Source: Streptomyces griseus
GTDB taxonomy: Bacteria > Bdellovibrionota > Bdellovibrionia > Bdellovibrionales > Bdellovibrionaceae
Length of the DNA stretch: 64,000 bases
Direction of reading: 5' to 3'
Assembly (NCBI GenBank): GCA_943330705.2
Contig: CALQIT020000003.1
Span: 42,506 to 106,505 of the forward strand
The position numbers and the translations under genes are program-made. The notes under the pieces are model-generated. The model saw nothing but the letters and a program-made list of their open reading frames with translations, made no database searches and was not told the DNA's origin. Shown in pieces: positions 37,448 through 46,512 of the stretch. How positions within the stretch are numbered: position 1 is the first letter of the stretch; each line of letters opens with the position of its first letter.

Positions 37448-38040
37448 AGCCAAGTCACCCGATCTTCAATAATTCGCGCCGCTTTCGGAGGGTTGTGATC
37501 TGGATAGCCTATCGTCACAGCGCAAAGAAGTTCAAGTTGCTTTGCTTTGTATTCGGGCAGTGTGGTTACGCCAAGAAACTGATCAACCTCGGCCTTTATT
37601 TCCAGCGGTGCTCCCATGGTGCACGAACCAAGCCCTTCAACCAAAGCCGCCAAGTTAATATTTTCAACCGCCATATACACAGATCCTATGCTGGTTAGGT
37701 ATCGCTCATCATCTGTATTGTGCGAGTAGCAGAAAATTATAATTGGCGCCTCACCCAAGGTGTAAAAAAATCTTTCAGTAAAATCGTACAATGATGGCTT
37801 TAAGCGCTGCTTAAGAACATCCTTAATGCCCAACCACGATTTTTGAGAATACCGCAAATACTCTTGTCGTTTATCTCCCGTGACGATAAAGAATCTCCAA
37901 TTTTGTCGATTCTTTCCGCTGGGAGCGTGCATAGCAGCTGCTAAAATTCTTTCAATAGTCGCCTTGGGGGGAATCTCAGTCTTGTATTTTCGAATCGATT
38001 TACGTGACTCGATCAGTTGGTAAAAATCTTCTTTTGTCAT
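37444..38040 (-). CDS. Nitroreductase family protein
   Basis: 198 residues, FMN-dependent. The start ESRKSIRKYKTE (11-22) and the IERILAAAMHAPSGKNRQNWRF segment match the NfsA/NfsB-like fold; VENINLAALVEGLGSCTMG and a C-terminal IGYPD are also present. Likely reduces quinones or nitro compounds with NAD(P)H; the natural substrate is unknown. Monocistronic. Confidence 0.92.
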   Translation of the reverse strand: MTKEDFYQLIESRKSIRKYKTEIPPKATIERILAAAMHAPSGKNRQNWRFFIVTGDKRQEYLRYSQKSWLGIKDVLKQRLKPSLYDFTERFFYTLGEAPIIIFCYSHNTDDERYLTSIGSVYMAVENINLAALVEGLGSCTMGAPLEIKAEVDQFLGVTTLPEYKAKQLELLCAVTIGYPDHNPPKAARIIEDRVTWL

Positions 38041-38075
38041 AGACTTCTCCTCTGAGAAAGTCTGATTATTATATT

Positions 38076-38570
38076 ATGAAATTTGCGCAACACAAAGGCT
38101 TTCCGAATTGGATTTACAGTTTAGGTCTGCTTGCCCTGATTTTAGCTGTGATTTTAGTCGTCCCTGATTGGCGGGACTATATCAGAAAACTTGTTCTATA
38201 TGAACGCCGAACAATTCTGGCTAAGGCCGAAGTCGATTTTACTGGTCAAGGGGATCGTGCGACAGTGATTAAAGTGAAGACTTTTGAAACTCTGGCTATT
38301 GAAGTCTATTTCTTTGACCAACCTGGCAAGACCCCAAGCGAAGTAAAGCGCATTGTTCTTAATGAAAAACGTGATGGGTTTTTCGATTATCGAGGCGAAG
38401 CAACCAATCTTGCAATTGTCGATGTGGATCACGATAGTATCTTGGACCTTATTGTTCCAACCTATGATGAAAATTTGATTCCCCGACTCAATGTCTACAA
38501 ATACAGTCCACAGGATAGATCATTTACTCGTCTTGGGCCTGAATCATTCACTTTGGATGCAAACAACTAG
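38076..38570 (+). CDS. Small membrane-anchored VCBS/FG-GAP-like protein
   Basis: 164 residues. One hydrophobic helix (about 13-29), then a soluble domain. The acidic DxDxDxxxD-type loop VDVDHDSILDLIVP (about 112-125) is the Ca-binding pattern of VCBS/FG-GAP beta-propeller repeats, but only one repeat is evident, so a full propeller is unlikely. No strong ribosome-binding site. Function unknown; envelope location is inferred. Confidence 0.72.
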   Translation: MKFAQHKGFPNWIYSLGLLALILAVILVVPDWRDYIRKLVLYERRTILAKAEVDFTGQGDRATVIKVKTFETLAIEVYFFDQPGKTPSEVKRIVLNEKRDGFFDYRGEATNLAIVDVDHDSILDLIVPTYDENLIPRLNVYKYSPQDRSFTRLGPESFTLDANN

Positions 38571-38638
38571 GTAAATGGGCACACAGCCTAGCTGCAATTG
38601 CATTAAAGGTCAGGACCAACGGGTTCCTTAAATTCAAG

Positions 38639-39706
38639 TTACTTATCTTTATTCAACTTTTTATTTAGATCTCGCCAACTTTTTCCTTCGCGAGCATTGC
38701 GATCTAGCTGAAATTTTTTAACTGCAGCGTTGTGTTTTTTTAGGTCTTGGGAAAAAGCATGGGTTCCATCGTTATGGCTAACAAAAAACAAAAAGTCAGA
38801 TTCAATTGGATTCAGGGCCGCGATCAATGCCGCTTTTCCTGGATTTGAGATCGGCCCTGGAGGCAATCCTTTGACGACGTAGGTGTTGTAGCGGGTTCGC
38901 CGCAAGATATCAGCCTTAGTAATATTAACTGCAAGTTTTTTTGTTTCATCAGCAATCCCATATAATATCGTCGGGTCAGTTTGCAGCAACATGCCTTTGC
39001 GCAAGCGATTATGAAAGACCGATGAAATAAGGGGTCTTTCTTCTGGCGCGCCGGTTTCCTTTTCAATAATACTGGCCAACGTTACGACCTGGTGTTTCGT
39101 CAAATTGCCTTGCCCACCTATTTTTTGCACCTGAATAAACTTAGCATCAAAATTTTTGACCATTTGGGTAATCAGTTCCCGAGTTGTTGTAAATTTTGTG
39201 ATCTGGTAAGTCTCGGGAAATAGATACCCTTCTAAAGTTTCAGGTCCATCGCCTAACAAATATTTTACCAAGGACGGGTCTTGAGCAGCCTGAAGAAATA
39301 TTTCGGCATTACCAAATCCTGCTTTATCATAAGCCTCGGCAATTTCAAAAATATTAAGACCCTCAGCAACTGTAAAGGGGCGTCGAATACTTTTGCCAGA
39401 AGTTAGAATGCCCAAAATATCTTTTGGTAGCATGTTGCCTTTGAGCGCATATTCGCCAATTTTAATTTTATTGGCCTGTCCAATAGTGCGTGCAAAAAGA
39501 GAAAAAATCTGAGCGTTGCGAACAATCTGTTTTTGTTCCAATTCTTTTGCGACTTGGTGAAAAGTTTTTCCAGCGATGACCTCAAAAATGACCTCTTGGT
39601 CAGAATCACTAGCCGCCTGATTGATATAGTATTTCCATATGAATACGCTGGCTCCAACGGTAGCAAAAAATACTAAGAAAATTGAAATTGAAACAATTCT
39701 TTTCAT
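38639..39706 (-). CDS. mltG: Endolytic murein transglycosylase MltG
   Basis: 355 residues from the ATG at 39706 (a GTG immediately before is also in frame). N-terminal membrane helix at about 5-25, a LysM-like part, and the YceG domain with the catalytic Glu in VVTLASIIEKETG, then SVFHNRLRKGMLLQTDPTILYG and LPPGPISNPG. Cuts nascent glycan strands at the inner membrane and sets chain length. The start overlaps the astD stop (TGATG), so it is the last gene of an amino-acid catabolic operon, an unexpected placement. Confidence 0.95.
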   Translation of the reverse strand: MKRIVSISIFLVFFATVGASVFIWKYYINQAASDSDQEVIFEVIAGKTFHQVAKELEQKQIVRNAQIFSLFARTIGQANKIKIGEYALKGNMLPKDILGILTSGKSIRRPFTVAEGLNIFEIAEAYDKAGFGNAEIFLQAAQDPSLVKYLLGDGPETLEGYLFPETYQITKFTTTRELITQMVKNFDAKFIQVQKIGGQGNLTKHQVVTLASIIEKETGAPEERPLISSVFHNRLRKGMLLQTDPTILYGIADETKKLAVNITKADILRRTRYNTYVVKGLPPGPISNPGKAALIAALNPIESDFLFFVSHNDGTHAFSQDLKKHNAAVKKFQLDRNAREGKSWRDLNKKLNKDK

Positions 39707-41202
39707 CACTTGGTCTCGAACGTAATTCCGGGAAGCATTTTTGTAGAATCAAACTGAGTTGGGTCTTCAAGGCTGGCGACGGGTACTGTGCAGTATTGAA
39801 TTGCATAGCCACCTGACGGTCGATCATTACCTGACTTTCCAAGCCCGCCAAATGGCAAGCGAGAGCTAGCTCCATTTGTCGTCCGATTCAGATTTAGGAT
39901 ACCCACTTTTGCCTCGAGCAAGGCTTGCTTATAAATTGTTTCATTTTTTGAAAACAGAGCCATAGCTAGGCCATAACCTGTCGAGTTAACAACTTCTAGG
40001 ACTTCGTCAAAATCCGAAGTTTTTAAAATTGCTACATTTGGACCAAAAATTTCACTTTTTTGATACACAGATTTGGGATCAAATTTTTTAACCAAGTTAA
40101 TACTTGGGGTCACATAAAAACCCTTGTGTTTTAGATCAAGTGCTTTGCCGCGCATCAAACTTTCGGCTTCTTCTCGTTTTGCGATTTCCTGAAAGCGAAT
40201 GTATTTTTCGACGGCAGCTTCATTGATCAATGGACCCATAAATGGATTTTCTGACCAGTGTCCGATAGTTAATTTTTTTGCTGCTTCGTAAAAACGATCT
40301 GTGAATTCATCTGCAACACTATCATGCACTATAATTCTGCTTGTTCCCGAACAGCGCTGGCCAGTAGTTAAATAAGAACCGACAAGGCTTTCATAAATCG
40401 CCTTATTGATTTCACAATCATTCCAAACCACCGTTGTATTTTTACCGCCCATTTCAAGTGCTAGTATTTTCCAGTAGTGGGCCAAGGTATCTTGTTTAAT
40501 TTTAAAGCCAACCTCATAGGACCCAGTAAATAGAATCCCGTCCACATGTTCGTGAACAACCATTTTGCGACCGGTCTCGCCGTCACCCTGAATCATGTTA
40601 AAAACTCCGGGCGGAAATTCAGCCTTTTCAAAACATTTTGCCATCCACTGGCCAACAAATGGCGTTTGTTCAGAAGGTTTAAAGATAACCGTATTTCCAG
40701 CAGCAAGGGCAGGAATGATGTGACCGTTTGGCAAATGAGCCGGGAAGTTGAAAGGACCAATAACCGCCATTACCCCGCGGGACTTGTGACGGGTAACACC
40801 CTCAACTCCGGGTAAGGCATTTGCAAGATGCTCTTCTTTAATCAAATCCATTGAAAAATTAAGGGTTATATCAATCTTGCTGGCCAATGCAGCGGCCTCG
40901 GTAAGAGCTTCCCATTTCGGTTTTCCAGTATCACGAGCAATAGCGTCAGCCATTTCGTTTTTGTGATTTTCAAAGGCATCCTTCAAGCGCAGCAAAAATT
41001 TCTTTCGTTGCTCAAGTCCCAATCGCGCCCAAGGAAGATAGGCTTTTCGTGCCGCCTCAACCGCCTGATCAACATGGGCATAGGAATACGGAACAGTCAT
41101 TATCAAGTCACTTAAATCAGCGGGTGAAGTATCTTTAAAATTGCCATCAGCTTTTTCAACTTTTAAAAATTTTCCATTTATAAAATCGCCTTGATAGCTC
41201 AT
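39706..41202 (-). CDS. astD: Succinylglutamate-semialdehyde dehydrogenase AstD
   Basis: 498 residues, close to E. coli AstD length. Aldehyde dehydrogenase fold with the NAD-binding GDGETGR-like region, catalytic Glu in ALEMGGKN, and the catalytic Cys in GQRCSGTSRI (about 282). The AstD-specific segments GDFINGKF at the N-terminus, PFGGLGKSGNDRPSG and YCTVPVASLE at the C-terminus are present. Oxidises N-succinyl-glutamate semialdehyde to succinylglutamate with NAD. The start overlaps astA by four bases. Confidence 0.93.
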   Translation of the reverse strand: MSYQGDFINGKFLKVEKADGNFKDTSPADLSDLIMTVPYSYAHVDQAVEAARKAYLPWARLGLEQRKKFLLRLKDAFENHKNEMADAIARDTGKPKWEALTEAAALASKIDITLNFSMDLIKEEHLANALPGVEGVTRHKSRGVMAVIGPFNFPAHLPNGHIIPALAAGNTVIFKPSEQTPFVGQWMAKCFEKAEFPPGVFNMIQGDGETGRKMVVHEHVDGILFTGSYEVGFKIKQDTLAHYWKILALEMGGKNTTVVWNDCEINKAIYESLVGSYLTTGQRCSGTSRIIVHDSVADEFTDRFYEAAKKLTIGHWSENPFMGPLINEAAVEKYIRFQEIAKREEAESLMRGKALDLKHKGFYVTPSINLVKKFDPKSVYQKSEIFGPNVAILKTSDFDEVLEVVNSTGYGLAMALFSKNETIYKQALLEAKVGILNLNRTTNGASSRLPFGGLGKSGNDRPSGGYAIQYCTVPVASLEDPTQFDSTKMLPGITFETK

Positions 41203-42242
41203 GTTTGATCCTTTTTCGCATATTTATTAAAATTAAACGGAGATAAGTAAACCTCATCACCAATATCTAACTGCAAGGTAGTCCTACTTTTAGTGGGGAT
41301 TGCAATTTCACCATTTCGTAAATCATAGCCAACAAGACAAGACCGGAACTCGTCGCCGGTTGTAGCTAAAAGTCCCTGTTCCTTAAAGACCGAATCCGTG
41401 AACTCAGAAATTTTCGCCGTCTGACCAAGTTTAATTGGCAATATGTCTGCAGTTTTAGCCCCATAGTGGGGGCCACCATCAAATGGATCAACTTCTTCAA
41501 GGTATTCAAAGCCTATACTTTCCAAAAGATGTTGCGCCGGCCGCGTGTGTTCTCCGACACGGCCTAGAACTGCACGAGCTTTGGCATCAAGTAAGCAAAG
41601 GTAGACGTCTTCTTCGGGAAAAAGTGAACCAATGAATTCTTTGTGGGATTGACTCAGTAAATCCGCTTCTTGATAAGGAAGTCCGGTAAATCGTCGGCCC
41701 AAGGCCTCCCAAAACTCAGACCTTCCATCTTCTGTTAATGGAGGCGTCAATTCGCAAAGAACCCGCTCTTCAAATTTTCCTCGATTCAAGGCAATGTACA
41801 AAAATCTAGACAGACTTATTTGTTTGCCTAATCGTTCGGGGCGTCGCCGATAGGCTTTCTCAACTAAAAGACCACCGATTTCACTGGGCCCATCGATATC
41901 CATTTGAAATCTTAACACCTGGTGAATAAAGCCAATACCTAAGTCTTCGCTATAGTGATTTCGTTTAAAAATTTTAAAATAATTGTGCGGAGTTTCTTCG
42001 TTTCCATGTTTTGCCATAATCAAAGAGCTGCCAACGACAATTTGTTCTTCAGTGTCTTCAAGTACAAAAAGATATTCAGATTCGTATTTATCAAGTTTGC
42101 CAGAAAAGGATTGCAAACTTCGGTCAATTTTACTGGCTAGAATTTTTTTTTCACCTGGCAAATTTAATAGATGAAACTGGCGGGCCAAATCCGTTAATTG
42201 ATTCAAGTCATCATGGCGGACTGGGCGAACAACAAAACTCAT
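41199..42242 (-). CDS. astA: Arginine/ornithine N-succinyltransferase AstA
   Basis: 347 residues from ATG 42242, which shares the ATGA with the upstream stop. The GNAT-like pair of domains matches AstA: VVRPVRHDDLNQL at the start, IGGLLVEKAYRRRPERLGKQISLSRFLYI (split across 20-residue blocks, about 125-155), and the C-terminal PFDGGPHYGAKT. Transfers succinyl from succinyl-CoA to the alpha-amino group of arginine (some homologues also use ornithine). Third gene of the five-gene operon. Confidence 0.93.
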   Translation of the reverse strand: MSFVVRPVRHDDLNQLTDLARQFHLLNLPGEKKILASKIDRSLQSFSGKLDKYESEYLFVLEDTEEQIVVGSSLIMAKHGNEETPHNYFKIFKRNHYSEDLGIGFIHQVLRFQMDIDGPSEIGGLLVEKAYRRRPERLGKQISLSRFLYIALNRGKFEERVLCELTPPLTEDGRSEFWEALGRRFTGLPYQEADLLSQSHKEFIGSLFPEEDVYLCLLDAKARAVLGRVGEHTRPAQHLLESIGFEYLEEVDPFDGGPHYGAKTADILPIKLGQTAKISEFTDSVFKEQGLLATTGDEFRSCLVGYDLRNGEIAIPTKSRTTLQLDIGDEVYLSPFNFNKYAKKDQT

Positions 42243-43585
42243 AAACAAAACCTTTCAATAATCCGACGGTAAAAATCAATCGCCTTTTTTAAATCGTCGA
42301 TAAATACATGTTCATTGGGTGTATGGATATTTCCATCGCGAAGGCCTGCACCAAACGAAACACAATCGATGCCAACTCGAGTCCACAAACTGGATTCGTT
42401 GACCGAAGACTGGGTGATCAGTTCTGGATTCAAGCCCAACTGTTTAACCTCAGCTAAACAACCCCGAACGAGCATTGATTCCGGGCTTGTTCGATAGGGC
42501 CGTTTGTAGTCAGCGATCCGAAAATCTGCGCCGACAGAGGCGCAAACACTTTTCAATTGCTGCATCCAATCCTGATAGACATCATTGGTCACAACTGGCG
42601 GCAGACGACATGAGCCAGAAAGTAAAACATGGTCCTCATAAGTCCGAACAAGACCAATATTTAAAGTCGGATGGCTTGGAAAAAAGTCTTTATCGTGAAA
42701 GTTTTGAAATTGTTTTTCTAAATCCAGTGTTGCCCGATAGACCTTGGCCAACTTGCCGGCGATAGGATCGCGAACGGCAGAAACGGGATCGATTTCAAAA
42801 AATGCATGCGAGGGCACAGTATTGAAATTAGCTCCGCCATCAATTTCCATAACCACAAGATTTTCCGGCAACTGGAGCAAGTAATCCAACATTTTTTTGA
42901 TTGCACTTTCACCCAATTGGGGGGTCGAAGAGTGCGCTGATTTTCCATGAAAAACACGACTCTGAGTTGCTGTGGATTCTCGCAAATTGTGTTCTAAGCG
43001 ATATTTCACCTCATCTTCGCAGTAGGGAACCCGTATCTCGACCTGAGCCATTCCTTTGCCGGCAGTCATAAGTTGCAGATTGCTGGGCTCGCCGACCAGT
43101 GCCATCCGCGCAGAAACTTTATTTGTTCGCACTAGCTTCAGGGCGCCGGACATCCCGGATTCTTCACCGTAGGTGCCAACCAGAACAGGGGGCAGTCGCC
43201 AGTTTGAATTTTTTGGGAAGGACGACATTGCTTCCAACTTGCAAAGAAAATCGAGTTTAACATCAGCCGAGCCCAAACCATAAATTTTTTGATCAATGAT
43301 ATGGGCTTCGAATGGGTTATGCCCAGTTTCGGTCCAAAGTCCGTATGGCCCAGGATCCGGAGTATCTAAATGCGTTTGTAGCATCAATTCTAGGGCTGGC
43401 CTTTCACTAGCGTGCCTGGCGACAAGATTCATTTGCGGACAGTCGTTAAAAACTTCTTCCTGAGTCTCGATAATAAAGCCACGGTCTTTGCAGAGCTCAG
43501 CAGCAAACTTGGCAATTGTAAAATTGCCGCTGCTGGGCGTGCTATCAATTGCAATAAATCTGCGGCAAGTCTCGATGAAGTTCAA
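42239..43585 (-). CDS. M20-family zinc hydrolase, probable N-succinyl (or N-acyl) amino-acid deacylase
   Basis: 448 residues, starting with TTG right after an AAGGAG. M20 metal-binding motifs: LQTHLDTPDP (first His and Asp), GLGSADVKLDF (bridging Asp), TYGEESG (catalytic and metal Glu pair), VGEPSN, and the dimerisation lobe from about 190 to 310 with HGKSAHSSTP. Related to ArgE/DapE. The AST pathway normally ends with AstE, a different family; here this gene sits in that position between the aminotransferase and astA. I infer desuccinylation of N-succinylglutamate (or an upstream acyl intermediate). Overlaps astA by four bases. Confidence 0.85.
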   Translation of the reverse strand: MNFIETCRRFIAIDSTPSSGNFTIAKFAAELCKDRGFIIETQEEVFNDCPQMNLVARHASERPALELMLQTHLDTPDPGPYGLWTETGHNPFEAHIIDQKIYGLGSADVKLDFLCKLEAMSSFPKNSNWRLPPVLVGTYGEESGMSGALKLVRTNKVSARMALVGEPSNLQLMTAGKGMAQVEIRVPYCEDEVKYRLEHNLRESTATQSRVFHGKSAHSSTPQLGESAIKKMLDYLLQLPENLVVMEIDGGANFNTVPSHAFFEIDPVSAVRDPIAGKLAKVYRATLDLEKQFQNFHDKDFFPSHPTLNIGLVRTYEDHVLLSGSCRLPPVVTNDVYQDWMQQLKSVCASVGADFRIADYKRPYRTSPESMLVRGCLAEVKQLGLNPELITQSSVNESSLWTRVGIDCVSFGAGLRDGNIHTPNEHVFIDDLKKAIDFYRRIIERFCL

Positions 43586-44962
43586 CTAAGCTCCTTCAAG
43601 TATGCTTTTTTCAAGCAAGTGTTTTGCCACTTCAATATCTTTGTCTTCAATGATGGCCGGCACTAAGAACCGCACACGGAAAGGATCTTTACCGCAGTTA
43701 AAGGCGATTAAACCATTTACAAACATGCGTTTAAGCAAAGCATCTGTTTGTTCCTTTTTGCCTTCGAAGGGGGTAAATGCAATCATCAGTCCCATGCCAC
43801 CAGCATCAGAAATTTTTCCCTTGCAAGTCGTATTTCCCAAGCCGTTTATCATCGCGATAAATTTATGGTGGATATCCATAATACGACCCTTCGGTCCAAG
43901 GTACCCCTCTTGCAAGATATCAAGGATTTCCATACCCGCTGTCAAGGCGGTCGACGCTCCAGAAAACGTGCCTGCAATCAATCCCGGCTGAGGATTAAAT
44001 TCCTCTGTATACAGGGTCACACCTAACTGTGCGGTTTTTGCAATTGTACAAATATCAATATATTGGCCTAAATTTAAAGTCTCAAATGCAAACATTTCGC
44101 CCGTCCGACTAAACGTTTGAATTTCATCTGCCCAGATTGGAATTTTTTGTAATTTGCAAAAATCAAGCAACGGGACAAAAAACTCCCTCGGCGCGGCCTG
44201 GTATCCACCTTCGCCAAGCATCGGTTCAAAAACGAAGCAAGAAATGTTATTTTCGTGTTTTGCCCAATGCTCTTGCATTGCGCGCAAAGTTTTTTCCGTA
44301 CTTCCGGGATCATTTTTATCATAAAATGGAATGCGAATGACTTCGTGATATTCAGGAAGACCCACTTTGAAAGAAGAATTTTCGGTGACTTCTGCCATCA
44401 TTGTCGAGCGTCCTGCAAAAGCATTTTTAAAAGTAACTACCATGCGTGCCGGGGTTTTTTTCTGTCGACAAATTTTTAATGCGTTTTCGTTGGCCATAGT
44501 TCCGCAGGTTGATAACCACCCATGTTTAATTCGGCTTTTTTTTGCGGCAAGACCGACTATTTTTTCAAGAAATCGGCTGTACTCACGATTGGGTTCAAGA
44601 TTTCCTTGGTTGACGATGTCACTAAGGGCTCCGCGCACGGCTGCTGCCATAACCCTGGGATGGGCGTGCCCCATGAGATGAATTCCAATTCCATTGATTA
44701 AGTCTAACTTGACACTACCGTCTTCCAATTCAACATAACATCCACGCCCTGCCCCTGAACCAACATAGGGATAATGCAAAGGTCGACCACGAATTTTTCC
44801 AGCCCGGTCAAATTCATTTTTACCATTTTCCATATGTTCGGGGTGAGCCATCCTAACGCCAGAAATGGTATTATTTAGAACACTGACTTCGTCGACCAAG
44901 CCCTTGATAAGAGCTTCGATTGTTTTTGAATCATCTATTTGGTGTCCAATGAGTTGTGCCAT
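43586..44962 (-). CDS. Class III pyridoxal-phosphate aminotransferase (AstC-like position)
   Basis: 458 residues from ATG 44962 with a good AAGGAG; the in-frame ATG 27 codons earlier has no such site. It carries the fold of ornithine/lysine delta/epsilon-aminotransferases: GIGIHLMGHAHPRV, FEPMLGEGG, WADEIQTFSRTG with the Asp that binds the ring nitrogen, and the PLP lysine in CTIAKTAQLG. It is longer than typical AstC (about 400), so the branch may be lysine 6-aminotransferase-like. From context, transaminates N2-succinylornithine at the delta position. Leads the operon. Confidence 0.85.
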   Translation of the reverse strand: MAQLIGHQIDDSKTIEALIKGLVDEVSVLNNTISGVRMAHPEHMENGKNEFDRAGKIRGRPLHYPYVGSGAGRGCYVELEDGSVKLDLINGIGIHLMGHAHPRVMAAAVRGALSDIVNQGNLEPNREYSRFLEKIVGLAAKKSRIKHGWLSTCGTMANENALKICRQKKTPARMVVTFKNAFAGRSTMMAEVTENSSFKVGLPEYHEVIRIPFYDKNDPGSTEKTLRAMQEHWAKHENNISCFVFEPMLGEGGYQAAPREFFVPLLDFCKLQKIPIWADEIQTFSRTGEMFAFETLNLGQYIDICTIAKTAQLGVTLYTEEFNPQPGLIAGTFSGASTALTAGMEILDILQEGYLGPKGRIMDIHHKFIAMINGLGNTTCKGKISDAGGMGLMIAFTPFEGKKEQTDALLKRMFVNGLIAFNCGKDPFRVRFLVPAIIEDKDIEVAKHLLEKSILEGA

Positions 44963-45058
44963 ATAAACTCCTTCCTTTTCGGACTTTAGTTTACTGGCGG
45001 ACCGCAATAATAACAAGGTTTGCGGATCATCGAAGTTTTGCATTAGACTCGTAGGGGC

Positions 45059-45994
45059 ATGAAATACATCGTCTATTTATCAGTAATTATAAGTTGTTGT
45101 TTTTCTACTTCGCTGGCCGCCAACGGCAAAAGTGCAAGCCCGCCTGATTCCAAAACACCAGCTGTATCCGAAAGTTTGGCAGTACCATTAACCCTGCCGC
45201 CAAAAATCGATACCAACGCCATCGATACCAACGCCGAGGTCAAACCCCCAACAGAGCCAGCCTTTGATAGTTTTGAACAGGCCTTTAATGCTGGAATTGA
45301 GCTTTATCAAAAGAAGAATTTTCCCAAGGCACTGAATGCCTTTAATCGATCCATCGAGTTTCAGCCTGCGAATGTCGCGGCGCTAACCAACTTGGCTTTG
45401 GCCCAGTTTCAAGTCGGAGAAAAAGGTTATGCCATCGCACTTCTGCGACGTGCACTATCGATATCCCCTGACTTTTCCACACCCAAAGTAGCGCTCGACT
45501 TTATACTAGCACAGGTTCAACTGAAAGAGATCCCCCATGAAATTCAAATTTGGGAGCAACTTCGTAGCAACCTTTTAAATCCACTTTCGCTTTGGTCCTA
45601 TTTGGCAATTACGGCATTGTTCTTTTTAGCATGTGGCTGGCTTCTTCTAAAATACTTTGGCAAGCGACGACGGGCCTTAAAAGAGGAACACGCCTTGCCT
45701 AATTTGCCGGGAATAACAGTTTTTGTGACTTTTGGCTTTGTTTGCCTTTTCTTTTTGACGGGACTTAAAATCATTGATCATTTAACCCCAAGGGGAACGA
45801 TATTACTTGAGAAAATTTCCGTCAAATCTGCTCCTTCGGATTCTAGTGCCAGCATTTTTGACCTATATAGTGGTCTTGAGGTGATTCTGTTACGGACCGA
45901 CGGAGACTGGATTCAAGTCAGATATCCAGGCGCCCTAACAGGATGGATTTCTAAAAACAGCGTCATGCACACATCCGGGAGAAAATCTTGGTAG
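45059..45994 (+). CDS. BatE-like secreted TPR protein with membrane helices and SH3 domain
   Basis: 311 residues. Signal peptide (about 1-20), a Pro/Thr-rich spacer with a duplicated IDTNA, TPRs at about 70-145 (FDSFEQAFNAGIELYQKKNF, then ALTNLALAQFQVGE), two membrane helices at about 180-197 and 220-240, and a bacterial SH3 domain at about 250-305 (VILLRTDGDWIQVRYPG, GWISKNSV). This TPR plus SH3 layout is that of BatE proteins of aerotolerance operons, although the MoxR-DUF58 genes sit elsewhere in this window. Divergent from the aminotransferase operon; followed by a CNMP-domain protein. Confidence 0.8.
   Translation: MKYIVYLSVIISCCFSTSLAANGKSASPPDSKTPAVSESLAVPLTLPPKIDTNAIDTNAEVKPPTEPAFDSFEQAFNAGIELYQKKNFPKALNAFNRSIEFQPANVAALTNLALAQFQVGEKGYAIALLRRALSISPDFSTPKVALDFILAQVQLKEIPHEIQIWEQLRSNLLNPLSLWSYLAITALFFLACGWLLLKYFGKRRRALKEEHALPNLPGITVFVTFGFVCLFFLTGLKIIDHLTPRGTILLEKISVKSAPSDSSASIFDLYSGLEVILLRTDGDWIQVRYPGALTGWISKNSVMHTSGRKSW
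45206..45235. repeat. Perfect 15-bp tandem duplication inside the BatE-like gene
   Basis: ATCGATACCAACGCC occurs twice in a row (45206-45220, 45221-45235) and encodes IDTNA-IDTNA in a linker. In frame, so it changes only linker length. Confidence 0.95.
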
Positions 45995-46512
45995 ATTTCA
46001 TTTGGAACAATTTCCTTAAAGATGCTTCTAAAAAAAATAACCTTCGCGAAACTTTGAAAGCGAATATTTTATTCAAGGATCTGTCCCGCCGAGAAATCTA
46101 TTTATTAGAAAACATAGTAAATGTGCGAAGTTATCGACCTGGCGAGTCCATTTTTCGGCAGGGCGAAGTCGGCGTTGGAATGTATATTTTAGTTTCTGGA
46201 ACTGTAAATATTTATGTTGAAGAACTCGAGGCTAGCACCCAGCAAACAAAAACAACCCATGTGACTCAACTCACTGGCGGTGACTTTTTTGGAGAACTGG
46301 CTTTGGTCGAAGAGGAAGGTCGTCGTAGTGCTTCTGCCGGTGCCCAAGATGAGACCATTTTGATCGGTTTTTTTAAGCCAGATCTGAAAGAAGTGACTGA
46401 GCGCAGCCCTGATGCCGGAGTCAAAATCCTATGGCGCTTAGGAGAAGTCCTTGGCGCAAGGTTAAAGCAAACAACAGCTCGAATTTCAGAAATGAAAAAG
46501 CTTCACCCATGA
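45988..46512 (+). CDS. Cyclic-nucleotide-binding-domain protein
   Basis: 174 residues starting with TTG inside the end of the previous gene, supported by CCGGGAGA upstream. A single cNMP domain: SYRPGESIFRQGEVGVGMYI (about 49-68), GTVNIYV, and the phosphate-binding cassette region GGDFFGELALVEEEGRRSAS (about 107-126). In place of a typical Arg-Thr-Ala the cassette has RRSASA. No DNA-binding domain and only a short helical tail, so it is a regulatory partner and not a CRP. Overlaps the AI-2E gene by four bases. Confidence 0.88.
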   Translation: MVDFIWNNFLKDASKKNNLRETLKANILFKDLSRREIYLLENIVNVRSYRPGESIFRQGEVGVGMYILVSGTVNIYVEELEASTQQTKTTHVTQLTGGDFFGELALVEEEGRRSASAGAQDETILIGFFKPDLKEVTERSPDAGVKILWRLGEVLGARLKQTTARISEMKKLHP

